In this document: in pieces, positions 25,899 to 34,649 of the stretch
How positions within the stretch are numbered: position 1 is the stretch's first letter
How the letters are laid out: every line of letters begins with the position of its first letter
Source: Cohnella sp. OV330
Lineage (GTDB): Bacteria > Bacillota > Bacilli > Paenibacillales > Paenibacillaceae
NCBI RefSeq assembly: GCF_900112065.1
Contig: NZ_FOKE01000009.1
Location: forward strand, 226,672-290,671
DNA length: 64,000 bases
Reading direction: 5' to 3'
Translations under genes and position numbers: made by a program
Notes under the pieces: model-generated
What the model was told of the DNA's origin: nothing
What the model saw: the letters and a program-made list of their open reading frames with translations, nothing else
Database searches by the model: none

Positions 25899-26543
25899 TT
25901 GAAAAAAATAATTGTCATTGGAAACGGTGGCCATGCCAGGGTAGTCGTAGATACCCTGCTGCAATTAAATAGAGATATCATCGGATTTACGGATATTCAA
26001 GACGGTCCCAATATTTTTAATCTGTGCTACTTAGGAGACGACCAGAGGATCCTGGATTATAGCCCTGACGAGGTCGAGTTGGCTAACGGCATAGGTAGCG
26101 CTCGCGGTCTTAATAAACGCAGACAAATTTTTGATTCTTTCACGTCAAAGGGATATAAATTCACTCAAGTGATACATCCGACTGCGGTGATAGGAGCGCA
26201 TGTTCGGATGGGGGACGGCGTTCAGATTCTAGCCAATGCTACTGTCCAAACTTTCGGAAAGATCGGAAATAACAGTCTGTTAAACACATCAGCTATAGTT
26301 GAACACGATTGTAAAATTGGTGATCATTGTCATTTAGCGCCAAGAAGCGTTGTTTGCGGAAATGTCCAAATAGGAGATACAACTTTTATTGGAGCTGGGG
26401 CTATCATTCTACCTGACTTATCGTTAGGAAACGATGTAATTATCGGTGCAGGTTCCGTGGTAACTAAAGATATCATAGCCGGCAGTAAAGGCTATGGCGT
26501 ACCATTTAGGAGCGTGGATCTTAAGCAGAATAGGAGCATATAA
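25899..26543 (+). CDS. NeuD/PglD-like sugar O- or N-acetyltransferase
   Basis: A 214-residue protein, starting at TTG 25899 with AAAGAAGGG upstream; a TTG at 25878 is also open. The N-terminal PglD-type Rossmann part is KKIIVIGNGGHARVVVDTLL. From about residue 90 left-handed beta-helix hexapeptide repeats follow (IHPTAVIGAHVRMGDGVQI, VIIGAGSVVTKDI). His in VEHDCKIGDH is the usual catalytic base region. It lies directly before a neuB-type synthase, so it may N-acetylate the UDP-amino sugar (LegH-like) or O-acetylate the nonulosonate (NeuD-like). Confidence 0.85.
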   Translation: MKKIIVIGNGGHARVVVDTLLQLNRDIIGFTDIQDGPNIFNLCYLGDDQRILDYSPDEVELANGIGSARGLNKRRQIFDSFTSKGYKFTQVIHPTAVIGAHVRMGDGVQILANATVQTFGKIGNNSLLNTSAIVEHDCKIGDHCHLAPRSVVCGNVQIGDTTFIGAGAIILPDLSLGNDVIIGAGSVVTKDIIAGSKGYGVPFRSVDLKQNRSI

Positions 26544-27611
26544 ATGAATTTCAATAAGACGGTCAAGATCGGGCCCAAATCAATCGATTCTCGATCTTCG
26601 GTATTTATAATTGCTGAGGCAGGCGTGAATCATGGAGGAGACTTGTCGAAGGCATTTCAATTAATAGACGCTGCAGTAGAATCCGGAGCGGATGCAGTTA
26701 AATTTCAAGCATTTAAAACGGAGGAGCTTATTTTAAGTAACGTATCAAAAGCTCCCTATCAAAAACAAACGACGGACGCTGCTGAATCCCAATTTGATAT
26801 GCTCAAAAAAATTGAATTAACTAAAGATCAGAATCAACTATTGTTAGAATACTGTCGTAAAAAACAAATCATTTTTTTAACGACTCCCTTTGACGAAGTT
26901 AGTCTTGATCTCTTGGATGATTTAAACTTGGATGCTTATAAGGTAGCGTCTACCGATATTAATAATTTGCCGTTTCTGCGAAAAATAGCTTCCAAAGGCA
27001 AGCCGGTTATACTTTCGACAGGAATGAGTTATATGAGCGAAATAGAACTTGCTCTGCAGACGATTTATCCAATAAACAAGGATGTTATTCTTCTTCAGTG
27101 CAGCGCGAATTATCCCTTGGCGGACGAGGAAGCTAATCTGAACGTCATCCATACGTATCGGAGCCGTTTGGATATTTTGGTGGGTTACTCCGATCATACG
27201 CAAGGTATCGGAGCGGCGCCTTATTCGGTACCAATGGGAGTTGTGCTAGTCGAGAAGCATTTGACATTGGATCGGGATTTGGAAGGGCCGGATCATAAGG
27301 CTTCGATAGATCCAGAGCAATTTCGAGAGATGGTTAGAGAAATCAGGAAGGTAGAGACGTATTTGGGGAGTTTCACCAAGTATCCGACATTATCCGAATT
27401 AGGCACAAGAACAAGCCTGCAGAAATACCTGGTAGCTTCAAAAATAATAAAAAAAGGCGATCCATTCAATGAATCTAACGTTATCGCCAAACGAACCGGG
27501 GGCAAAGGAATACCAGCCCTTTACTTCGACCATTTGGTAGGGAAGCCGGCGCCTAAAAACTTTAGTGAAAATGAGCTTATCGAATTGATCGAAAAAGAAG
27601 GAGGAGAATAG
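26544..27611 (+). CDS. Nonulosonic acid synthase, NeuB/LegI type
   Basis: A 355-residue enzyme that condenses phosphoenolpyruvate with a hexosamine to give a nine-carbon acid. TIM-barrel part: FIIAEAGVNHGGDLSKAFQL, AVKFQAFKTEEL, YKVASTDINNLPFLRKIAS, ILLQCSANYPL, GYSDHTQGIGA, VEKHLTLDRDLEGPDHKAS. The C-terminal SAF (antifreeze-like) domain is KYLVASKIIKKGDPF to KRTGGKGI. The details are NeuB/LegI-like and unlike the PseI encoded at 42073, so the two synthases should make different acids. It follows the NeuD-like gene without a gap. Coding sequence is AT-rich. Confidence 0.9.
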   Translation: MNFNKTVKIGPKSIDSRSSVFIIAEAGVNHGGDLSKAFQLIDAAVESGADAVKFQAFKTEELILSNVSKAPYQKQTTDAAESQFDMLKKIELTKDQNQLLLEYCRKKQIIFLTTPFDEVSLDLLDDLNLDAYKVASTDINNLPFLRKIASKGKPVILSTGMSYMSEIELALQTIYPINKDVILLQCSANYPLADEEANLNVIHTYRSRLDILVGYSDHTQGIGAAPYSVPMGVVLVEKHLTLDRDLEGPDHKASIDPEQFREMVREIRKVETYLGSFTKYPTLSELGTRTSLQKYLVASKIIKKGDPFNESNVIAKRTGGKGIPALYFDHLVGKPAPKNFSENELIELIEKEGGE

Positions 27612-27612
27612 C

Positions 27613-28488
27613 GTGAATGTTTATGTTTCCACTTCTGCGATCAAGGAACCTTTTGATTTGGAACGCGTTTTGAATATATATGGGGACCTAGGTTTCAAAA
27701 ATATTGAATTAGGCTCTTCACATACGTTTAGACAAGATGTAAGGGAAGTGATCACGTCCCTCCAAAACAAATATGGGTTTCATTACGTTGTGCATAACTA
27801 TTTTCCTCCGCATGAAACAGCTTTTGCTTTAAATTTGTCTTCACTAAACGAATCAATACGCCGAAAATCCATTGAGCATGCGAAGGCAGCTATCGATTTA
27901 TCTTTCGCCATTCAAAGCCCCATCTATTCGATTCATCCCGGAATGATTAGCGATCCCAAAGAAATTGCCTTTTTCACGGGTTTTACTTTCGAAGAGGCAA
28001 ATAATAGTGAAACGACCTATCAAAAGTGTTTTGACAAGTTGGTGGCTTCTTGCAAAGAGTTAAATGAATATGCAAAACAGCGCGGTGTAAAATTCGCCAT
28101 CGAAAATTCCGGGGGCCATCCTGCTAAATATATTTATTTAATGATGACAAGACATCATGAGTTCGAGCGACTCATGAAGGAAATTGACGATCCCAATTTT
28201 GGGATTTTATTTGATATCGGACATTATCATCTTTCAACGACCCTTTATGAAACGGAAAGAATGGAAGACTTCATTCTCTCGTTTAGAAACAGGATATTTC
28301 AAGTACATATTCATAGCAACGATGGTAGCGACGATCAACATTTACCGCCCACGACAAAGGAATGCGAGTTGCTGTCTATTTTCAATCCCAAATCGATTTT
28401 TGTGCTGGAAGCAATGAAGAATAGTCCTGATCAAATAGCCAATCTAGTAAAGCTTCTGCAACAAACAACCATGGAGGTTGATGAGTGA
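27613..28488 (+). CDS. Xylose-isomerase-like TIM barrel (sugar phosphate isomerase/epimerase family)
   Basis: A 291-residue protein; GTG at 27613 with GGAGGAG upstream. Features of the AP-endonuclease-2-like TIM barrel: YSIHPGMISDP, KFAIENSGGHPAKYIY, FGILFDIGHYHLSTT and FQVHIHSNDGSDDQHLPP, which carry the usual metal ligands (His, Glu, Asp, His). The family contains sugar isomerases and epimerases. Its place inside a neuB cassette, where a hydrolysing 2-epimerase (LegG/NeuC) would be expected, suggests that it handles the precursor sugar. This is inference. Confidence 0.8.
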   Translation: MNVYVSTSAIKEPFDLERVLNIYGDLGFKNIELGSSHTFRQDVREVITSLQNKYGFHYVVHNYFPPHETAFALNLSSLNESIRRKSIEHAKAAIDLSFAIQSPIYSIHPGMISDPKEIAFFTGFTFEEANNSETTYQKCFDKLVASCKELNEYAKQRGVKFAIENSGGHPAKYIYLMMTRHHEFERLMKEIDDPNFGILFDIGHYHLSTTLYETERMEDFILSFRNRIFQVHIHSNDGSDDQHLPPTTKECELLSIFNPKSIFVLEAMKNSPDQIANLVKLLQQTTMEVDE

Positions 28489-28491
28489 AAG

Positions 28492-29919
28492 ATGAAGCTA
28501 AATCATATGATTTGCAATGAGCATAACTCTCTGTTGGAAGCTCTAAGGTCGATAAACGAAAACATGAAATCCACCGTTTTTATCGTTGATGATGCTTCGA
28601 AGTTAGTCGGCGTAATCACGGATGGAGATATACGAAGAGCACTGCTTGCAGGAAAAGGCCTTGAAACTACTTTGGGGGAAATCATTGGCGGGGGTTTTGT
28701 GTATGGACATATCGCAGACTCCATTGATACCTTAAAGGGAAAAATCAACGAAAAGATTAAAATCATTCCATTAGTCGACGAAAAACACCAGGTTGTTGAT
28801 TTTTTTGAATACCATGCACACCTTCATGTTCCCGTTTCTTTTCCATACTTAAAGGGCAACGAATTAAAATATTTAACGGATGCATTTCTATCGACCTGGA
28901 TTTCAAGTAGCGGAAAATACATTGATCTCTTCGAGAGTGCTTTTGCCGAGTTTGTAAATTCCAGTTACGCAGTTTCGGTATCGAATGGTACCGTTGCTAT
29001 TCAATTGGCTTTGAAGGCGCTTGGAATAGGGGAAGGCGATGAAGTAATTGTTCCTGATCTAACTTTTGCCGCCACAATTAATGCTGTATTGCATGTTAAT
29101 GCAACGCCTGTGATTGTAGATATTGAACCTGATAGTTGGTGCATCGATCCCAAACAGATTTCCCAAGCCATAACCAAGAGAACAAAAGCGATTATTCCCG
29201 TCCATCTATACGGCCAGGTTTGCGATATGGATGCAATCATGCAAATTGCCGAGCAGAATCAATTGTTTGTAATTGAAGACTGTGCGGAGTCGCATGGCGC
29301 TTTGTATAAAGGCAGAAAAACTGGATCTATCGGGGATATAGGTTGTTTTTCGTTTTTTGCTAATAAAATCGTAACTACCGGTGAAGGCGGAATGTGTGTC
29401 ACTTCAAACGAGAAGCTTCAAACAAGATTAAGACTGCTTCGAGATCACGGTATGAGCAAAAATAAAAAGTATTGGCACGAAGAAGTTGGTTTCAACTTTA
29501 GAATGACCAATTTACAGGCCTCACTTGGCTACGCGCAAATGGAGAAAGTTAATCAAATGCTTGTTGAACGAAAGCAGATTGAAGATATGTATAAGCACTA
29601 TTTAAAGGAAAATCACGCGATCTCTTTCCAAAGTGACCTTCCTGACCGCGATAGAGTCGTATGGTTAGTTAGCATTCTTGTACCGGCAGCGGTTAGAGAA
29701 CAGCTATTGCTGAGATTGAGAAATAGTGGATTTGACAACCGTGCATTCTTTTACCCTTTGTCGGCTATGAATATTTATAAGTCTTATACTCATTCAAATG
29801 CGCAAAGTCGTCTGATATCGGAGCAAGGCTTAAACCTCCCAACATATATAGGCATATCCGAAGAGCATGTTGTTAAAATAACGAATCAAATTAATATGGC
29901 AGTGGGGAAGATCAAATGA
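28492..29919 (+). CDS. CBS-domain/DegT aminotransferase fusion
   Basis: A 475-residue two-part protein. Residues 1-112 hold a CBS pair (VFIVDDASKLVGVITDGDIRRALL, IIPLVDEKHQVVDFFEYH), a module usually seen on the sugar nucleotidyltransferases (PtmE-like) of legionaminic acid loci. Residues 116-475 form a DegT/DnrJ/EryC1/StrS PLP aminotransferase: VSVSNGTVAIQLALKALG, DLTFAATINAVLHVNATPV, EDCAESHGALYKGRKTGSIGD (in part), and the PLP lysine in FFANKIVTTGEGGM. It probably installs the 4-amino group of the nonulosonate precursor (LegC-like). The fusion is unusual; the CBS part may sense a nucleotide such as CTP or ATP. Confidence 0.85.
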   Translation: MKLNHMICNEHNSLLEALRSINENMKSTVFIVDDASKLVGVITDGDIRRALLAGKGLETTLGEIIGGGFVYGHIADSIDTLKGKINEKIKIIPLVDEKHQVVDFFEYHAHLHVPVSFPYLKGNELKYLTDAFLSTWISSSGKYIDLFESAFAEFVNSSYAVSVSNGTVAIQLALKALGIGEGDEVIVPDLTFAATINAVLHVNATPVIVDIEPDSWCIDPKQISQAITKRTKAIIPVHLYGQVCDMDAIMQIAEQNQLFVIEDCAESHGALYKGRKTGSIGDIGCFSFFANKIVTTGEGGMCVTSNEKLQTRLRLLRDHGMSKNKKYWHEEVGFNFRMTNLQASLGYAQMEKVNQMLVERKQIEDMYKHYLKENHAISFQSDLPDRDRVVWLVSILVPAAVREQLLLRLRNSGFDNRAFFYPLSAMNIYKSYTHSNAQSRLISEQGLNLPTYIGISEEHVVKITNQINMAVGKIK

Positions 29920-30602
29920 TCGGCGATAAAAAAGTACTGGCCGTAATTCCGGCAAGGGGCGGTTCAAAAGGAGTTCCGCGTAAAAACATCCGTTTGTTAA
30001 ACCAGAAGCCACTTATTTCGTGGACAATCGACGAAGCCCACAGATCAGCGTTCATTGATAGATTGATTGTGTCGACGGATGACACTGAAATAGCTGTCGT
30101 CGCAAGTCAACATGGCGCAGAGGTGCCTTTCTTTAGACCCGCGGAAATTGCGGCAGATCATACAACTCATGTCGAGCCGATTCTGCATGCACTTTCTCTT
30201 ATGCATGGCTATGATTATGTAGTTATGCTTCAACCTACTTCGCCGCTTCGTCAATCTGTAGATATAGATGGATGCATATCACTTTCTGCCTCAAATGACG
30301 GAGCGGCTTGCGTGACGGTCGTCGAGACGGACAAGACGCCTTACTGGATGTATACTATGAAACCTGATCAGCGCCTAGATCCTATCCTTACTGGTCATGC
30401 GATCACTAGACGTCAGGATGCTCCACAGACATATAATTTAAACGGAGCGGTTTATGTATGTTCAGTAGAACGATTCATTAGAGAAAAGGCATTTTTAACA
30501 AGCGATACGCTTGGCTATGTTATGCCTAAAGATCGTTCGTACGATATTGATTCTTTGTTTGACTTTAAACTTGTAGAGTGGATCATGGAGCAACAACTTT
30601 AG
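29916..30602 (+). CDS. CMP-nonulosonic acid cytidylyltransferase (NeuA/LegF type)
   Basis: A 228-residue enzyme; ATG at 29916 overlaps the upstream stop (ATGA). IPARGGSKGVPRKNIRLLNQKPL is the signature (given in part: ARGGSKGVPRKNI), with MLQPTSPLRQ, RRQDAPQTYNLNGAVYV and the end RSYDIDSLFDFKLVE. It activates the nonulosonic acid from the NeuB-type synthase with CTP for transfer. It is clearly different from the SpsF/PseF-type enzyme at 43202, giving each synthase a partner. Confidence 0.9.
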   Translation: MIGDKKVLAVIPARGGSKGVPRKNIRLLNQKPLISWTIDEAHRSAFIDRLIVSTDDTEIAVVASQHGAEVPFFRPAEIAADHTTHVEPILHALSLMHGYDYVVMLQPTSPLRQSVDIDGCISLSASNDGAACVTVVETDKTPYWMYTMKPDQRLDPILTGHAITRRQDAPQTYNLNGAVYVCSVERFIREKAFLTSDTLGYVMPKDRSYDIDSLFDFKLVEWIMEQQL

Positions 30603-30617
30603 GACGGAGGTTGTAAT

Positions 30618-32831
30618 GTGTCCCGTTACCAAACAGTGATACAGTTCTACAATGATATTGAAAAGAATTTCAACGTTGAGAACTGGCAACTAAACGGGGT
30701 GGATGTATGGCCTCTGATTCGGATTTTTTCAGGATTTCCCTTAACGATTCAGGTGCCGGAAGCTTCCCATGTGCAGGCATTTAGCGATTCAAATGATTTT
30801 CCTGTTCTTTCTGACCTGTTAAGCAATCGCGATTCACATATTGATGCTTTTTTTTTATTTGATTCAATTGGAAGATCGCGGCTGAATAACGTTTGGTACC
30901 ATCGATTGATAGAACCTTGGATTGAAAGCCTCGAAAAAATAGGGATTCGGGCAGTAAGTCTTGAATATAACCAGTTTAATGTTCACCAACAACCGGTAAA
31001 ATCGGAAACGTATTCGTTGACCCGTTTTTTCAAGTCCGTCTCTGAACAGCCAATTGACGAAGTGGATGTCTCTTTTGATACGAGGTTGCTTGAATCAATT
31101 GGCAGGGAATACGAAAAAAAATTTCCCGAATCCTCTTTTTTTCCTGATCTCCCGAAATTGATGAAGTGGGTTTCCGAAATCAAAAGAAACAGCGAAATGA
31201 TGAAGGCCCTGCTATCAAAATACAAAGCAAAGATTGTATTTATGGTCAATTCGGCCAATTTGTCGAGTATGGCCTGGGCGCTTGCTGCGCGGGAACTGAA
31301 CATTCCGTCCGTAGAGATACAACATGGTGTTCTGGGCGAGATTATTTATAAACAATGGAGTAACGTCCCCCAAAAAGGATTTAATACGATGCCATTTTAT
31401 TATTGGTGTTGGAGCGAGGAAGAAGCCGAAAGTGTTAATCTATGGGCGGTCGAGACCGGCATCGCAAAGGGAATTGCAGGCGGAAACCTATGGAATGAAC
31501 TTTGGAAGAACGATGAGAGTGAAATCGTAAAATCTTACGATAAACAACTTACTCATATGAACGACTCCCGTTATCATATATTGCTCACGCTGCAACCTTT
31601 ATACGGTCTCGATGATTGGACGGACAATCTGCCGGATTGGGTTTTAAGTGCGATCGCCAAATCCCCGGATGCCTGGTTGTGGCATGTAAGGTATCATCCC
31701 CAAATGCTAGGCAGATTTCACCAGGAAGCAACGGAAATGAATAAGAAATTAGAGCCGTTGATTAAAGCCAATAAAATAGAAGTCGAAAAAGCGACAGCCG
31801 AGCCATTAATGGCTTTGCTGAAAAAGACCGATATTCATATAACAGCCTTTTCTTCATCCGTAGTCGAGGCAGCGGAATTTGGCGTCCCATCCATCGTGCT
31901 TCATCCAAATGCGAATCGGTTTTTCGCTGAGCAATTTAAAACAGGTTTGGTCTTTAAAGCCGAAACTACAAACGAGCTGTTGGATGCTGTCTTAAGGATA
32001 AAAAAACAAAAAAATCTCGCTAAAACTATTCCGCGTATTAACGAGAGACAAGATTCACAAACCATATTAAATAAATTAATCTACCCTGAAGAAGCAACCG
32101 TTTTAAAAAATCATTTATGCCATGAACGTCAATACCACGATATAAAAGGTTCCCTGGCTAAGGTCTTATATATCGATGGTTATTACGAATTATTAACTGA
32201 GAAATATAAACATAGTAACGATGTAAATGAGGTCTTTTGGTCGGGGATTGCCTATAATGCTTTAGGGAATGATAGGTTATCTTTTAAGTTACTTGACCAG
32301 CTAACAACGCTAGGGGCGGTTGACTCTAATTTATCGATAATGGAATTTAATCAAGTTGTGAAGCTTTATGTATATTTTAACCATCATAATTATATTAGCC
32401 AGCGTGATAGAGTCGGGGTATGTATAATGCGCTATTTAGAACGAAATAGAGGCGCGATCGGTTGGTATATTAAGATTCTCTTTGATCATGAACAATACAA
32501 GCCCATTATAAGATGGTTTTCCGATGATCCGCATCCCGACTGCTGTTATTATGTCGGTCGCGCCTTTATAAGGGAAGAACGGTATATGGAAGCGCGCGGT
32601 CCGTTGTTGTCGTACTTGCGGGAAGTAGAGAATAGTAATGATCCTTGGTTATTAGGACGGAAAGACGTTTATAAAGCATCCGCTTTGTTTTATCTAGGCG
32701 AATTATATTTACGAACAGAAGAAAAACGGAGAGCGGCAGAATGTTTTGCGGAATGTAAAAGGATCTCCCAAAAACCGCATCGAAAAGCCGAGGAATATTT
32801 AATGATGCTAGAAGAGGAAAAAAGAGACTAG
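30618..32831 (+). CDS. Large GT-B-like glycosyltransferase with TPR-like C-terminus
   Basis: A 737-residue protein; GTG at 30618 follows GGACGGAGG with good spacing. The first half is GT-B-like and similar in style to capsule or polysialic-type transferases: MAWALAARELNIPSVEIQHG near 220-235, HILLTLQPLYGLDDW, WHVRYHPQMLGRFH, and the nucleotide-side motif SSSVVEAAEFGVPSIVLHP near 412. Residues from about 490 to the end are helical repeats of TPR style (YLGELYLRTEEKRRAAECF). Because it follows the cytidylyltransferase it is a good candidate for the transferase of the second nonulosonic acid. AT-rich; the island returns to higher GC after it. Confidence 0.7.
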   Translation: MSRYQTVIQFYNDIEKNFNVENWQLNGVDVWPLIRIFSGFPLTIQVPEASHVQAFSDSNDFPVLSDLLSNRDSHIDAFFLFDSIGRSRLNNVWYHRLIEPWIESLEKIGIRAVSLEYNQFNVHQQPVKSETYSLTRFFKSVSEQPIDEVDVSFDTRLLESIGREYEKKFPESSFFPDLPKLMKWVSEIKRNSEMMKALLSKYKAKIVFMVNSANLSSMAWALAARELNIPSVEIQHGVLGEIIYKQWSNVPQKGFNTMPFYYWCWSEEEAESVNLWAVETGIAKGIAGGNLWNELWKNDESEIVKSYDKQLTHMNDSRYHILLTLQPLYGLDDWTDNLPDWVLSAIAKSPDAWLWHVRYHPQMLGRFHQEATEMNKKLEPLIKANKIEVEKATAEPLMALLKKTDIHITAFSSSVVEAAEFGVPSIVLHPNANRFFAEQFKTGLVFKAETTNELLDAVLRIKKQKNLAKTIPRINERQDSQTILNKLIYPEEATVLKNHLCHERQYHDIKGSLAKVLYIDGYYELLTEKYKHSNDVNEVFWSGIAYNALGNDRLSFKLLDQLTTLGAVDSNLSIMEFNQVVKLYVYFNHHNYISQRDRVGVCIMRYLERNRGAIGWYIKILFDHEQYKPIIRWFSDDPHPDCCYYVGRAFIREERYMEARGPLLSYLREVENSNDPWLLGRKDVYKASALFYLGELYLRTEEKRRAAECFAECKRISQKPHRKAEEYLMMLEEEKRD

Positions 32832-32859
32832 ATTGAAACGATAAGGGAGTTGTTTTCAT

Positions 32860-33939
32860 TTGAATTCGATTCGTTTTGCTCTCGTCGGCTGCGGCCGGAT
32901 TGTCAAAAAACATATCGAAGCCATATTGCAGACGGAAAACGCGGAGTTGGCCGCGGTTTGCGACTGCGATTTGGATCAGGCCCGTAAAGTCGGAGAGTCC
33001 TTTCAAATCCCGTATTACGACGACTATCATAAAATGCTCGAGCAGGAACAAATCGACGTCGTTAATATTCTAACGCCGAGCGGATTGCATGCACGGATCG
33101 CGATCGACATTGCGGCTAACTATCGCAAGCACATTGTCGTTGAGAAGCCAATGGCTTTGACGCTGCAGGATGCCGACGACATGATTCGCGTATGCGAGGA
33201 GAACGGCGTCAAGCTGTTCGTCGTCAAGCAGAACCGCTACAACCTTCCTGTATTGCAAGTTCGTAAAGCGCTGGAACAAGGGCGATTTGGCAAACTGGTC
33301 ATGGGAACGGTTCGGGTGAGGTGGGCCCGTACGCAGGCTTATTACGATCAAGCCGCATGGCGCGGCACCTGGGCGTTGGACGGCGGGGTGCTGGCCAATC
33401 AAGCCTCCCACCATGTTGACTTGCTCGTCTGGATGCTTGGCGAGGTGGAGGAAGTGTACGCGCAGACCAGCAGAGCCTTGGCCGATATTGAGACGGAGGA
33501 TACCGCTGCGGTCGTCTTGCGATTCGCGAACGGCGCGTTGGGCATTATTGAAGCGACCACTGCAGCGCGCCCGATCGATTTGGAAGGTTCGCTCTCGATT
33601 CTTGGGGAGCGCGGAGCAGTCGAAGTTGGAGGCTTCGCCGTCAACGAGATGAAGACGTGGAACTTTGCGGATCAGGCCGAAGAAATCGCCGATGCGAAGG
33701 AGTTCCCTCCAAATGTATACGGCTTCGGACACGCACGTTTTCTAGCGGATGTCGTAAGCGCGGTAAACGGATATTCCGGCCAGGCGGTCGAAGGACGCGA
33801 GGGACGGTATTCGCTGGAGGTTATTCAAGCGATCTACGAGTCCGCGGAGACTAAGCTGCCAGTGAGGCTTAAGGGCAATCGCTACCTGAATAGCCCTCTC
33901 GGGAAAAACCAAAGAGCTAGCGAAGGGATGCTCCCATGA
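32860..33939 (+). CDS. Gfo/Idh/MocA-family sugar oxidoreductase
   Basis: A 359-residue NAD(P)-dependent enzyme; TTG at 32860 after AAGGGAGT. Rossmann motif FALVGCGRIVKKHIEAI at the N-terminus, VEKPMALTLQDADDM near residue 93, and the catalytic-region GVLANQASHHVDLLVWML with the usual His. Such enzymes (WlbA/WbpB) oxidise C3 of UDP-amino sugars before transamination. Together with the acyltransferase and aminotransferase downstream this supports a 3-amino-sugar pathway. It resembles typical GC content of the host again. Confidence 0.88.
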   Translation: MNSIRFALVGCGRIVKKHIEAILQTENAELAAVCDCDLDQARKVGESFQIPYYDDYHKMLEQEQIDVVNILTPSGLHARIAIDIAANYRKHIVVEKPMALTLQDADDMIRVCEENGVKLFVVKQNRYNLPVLQVRKALEQGRFGKLVMGTVRVRWARTQAYYDQAAWRGTWALDGGVLANQASHHVDLLVWMLGEVEEVYAQTSRALADIETEDTAAVVLRFANGALGIIEATTAARPIDLEGSLSILGERGAVEVGGFAVNEMKTWNFADQAEEIADAKEFPPNVYGFGHARFLADVVSAVNGYSGQAVEGREGRYSLEVIQAIYESAETKLPVRLKGNRYLNSPLGKNQRASEGMLP

Positions 33940-34649
33940 GGAAAGGATTCTGGGATGCGTTTTGGAAAGATCGTACGGACGCCGAGCATCGTTTTCGAAC
34001 AGAGGCTTTTTACGAAAAAGAGGCTAAAGAGAAACTATATCACATGCAGGGCGCTAAAAACGCGCTTCTGGACTTTGGCTGCGGAACCGCCGATCTGACG
34101 GTTTATTACGCGAAAGCCTACTCCCATGTGGTGGCAGCCGACTTTTCAAGCGGCATGCTTCAAAAAGCGAAAGAGCGGATCGATCTCAAGAAATTGTCTA
34201 ATATTGAATTACTCGAAGCTAATGATACTACGGTTTGGAACGCTCTGAATGGGAAGCGCTTTGACGTGATTACGCTCGGACAAGTCGTTCAATATTTGAC
34301 AGAAGAGCAGTTGGACGAATTCGTTAAAAAGGCACGGAACCACTTGGAAGATAATGGGGCTGTTGCTTTTTTCGATATTATCGATCCGAGAATTCATTTG
34401 TTATGGGAGTTAAAGCTTTTTACCAATCGCCCAATCCCCCCCATTCAAGTCGTATATCGATATATGAAGCTTCTCATGAAGCGAGTGACACGAAAAGTGA
34501 AAGGTCTTCCGTTAAACCAAAAAGGATTTTCGCACATGCCTCATGTCTTCCAACGAATTGCAGATAAGTACGGCTATCGTTGCGAAGTCGTTTCTTCAAT
34601 GTACTATGAATATCGATATCACGCCTTATTGGAGCCGATACTTAAATGA
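33936..34649 (+). CDS. Class I SAM-dependent methyltransferase
   Basis: A 237-residue enzyme; ATG at 33936 overlaps the previous stop. SAM motif I ALLDFGCGTADLTVYYA at residues 43-60, motif II VVAADFSSGMLQKAK, and FDVITLGQVVQYLTEEQLD. It most likely methylates a sugar or sugar amine in the island glycan. The substrate is not readable from the sequence. Confidence 0.83.
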   Translation: MRKGFWDAFWKDRTDAEHRFRTEAFYEKEAKEKLYHMQGAKNALLDFGCGTADLTVYYAKAYSHVVAADFSSGMLQKAKERIDLKKLSNIELLEANDTTVWNALNGKRFDVITLGQVVQYLTEEQLDEFVKKARNHLEDNGAVAFFDIIDPRIHLLWELKLFTNRPIPPIQVVYRYMKLLMKRVTRKVKGLPLNQKGFSHMPHVFQRIADKYGYRCEVVSSMYYEYRYHALLEPILK

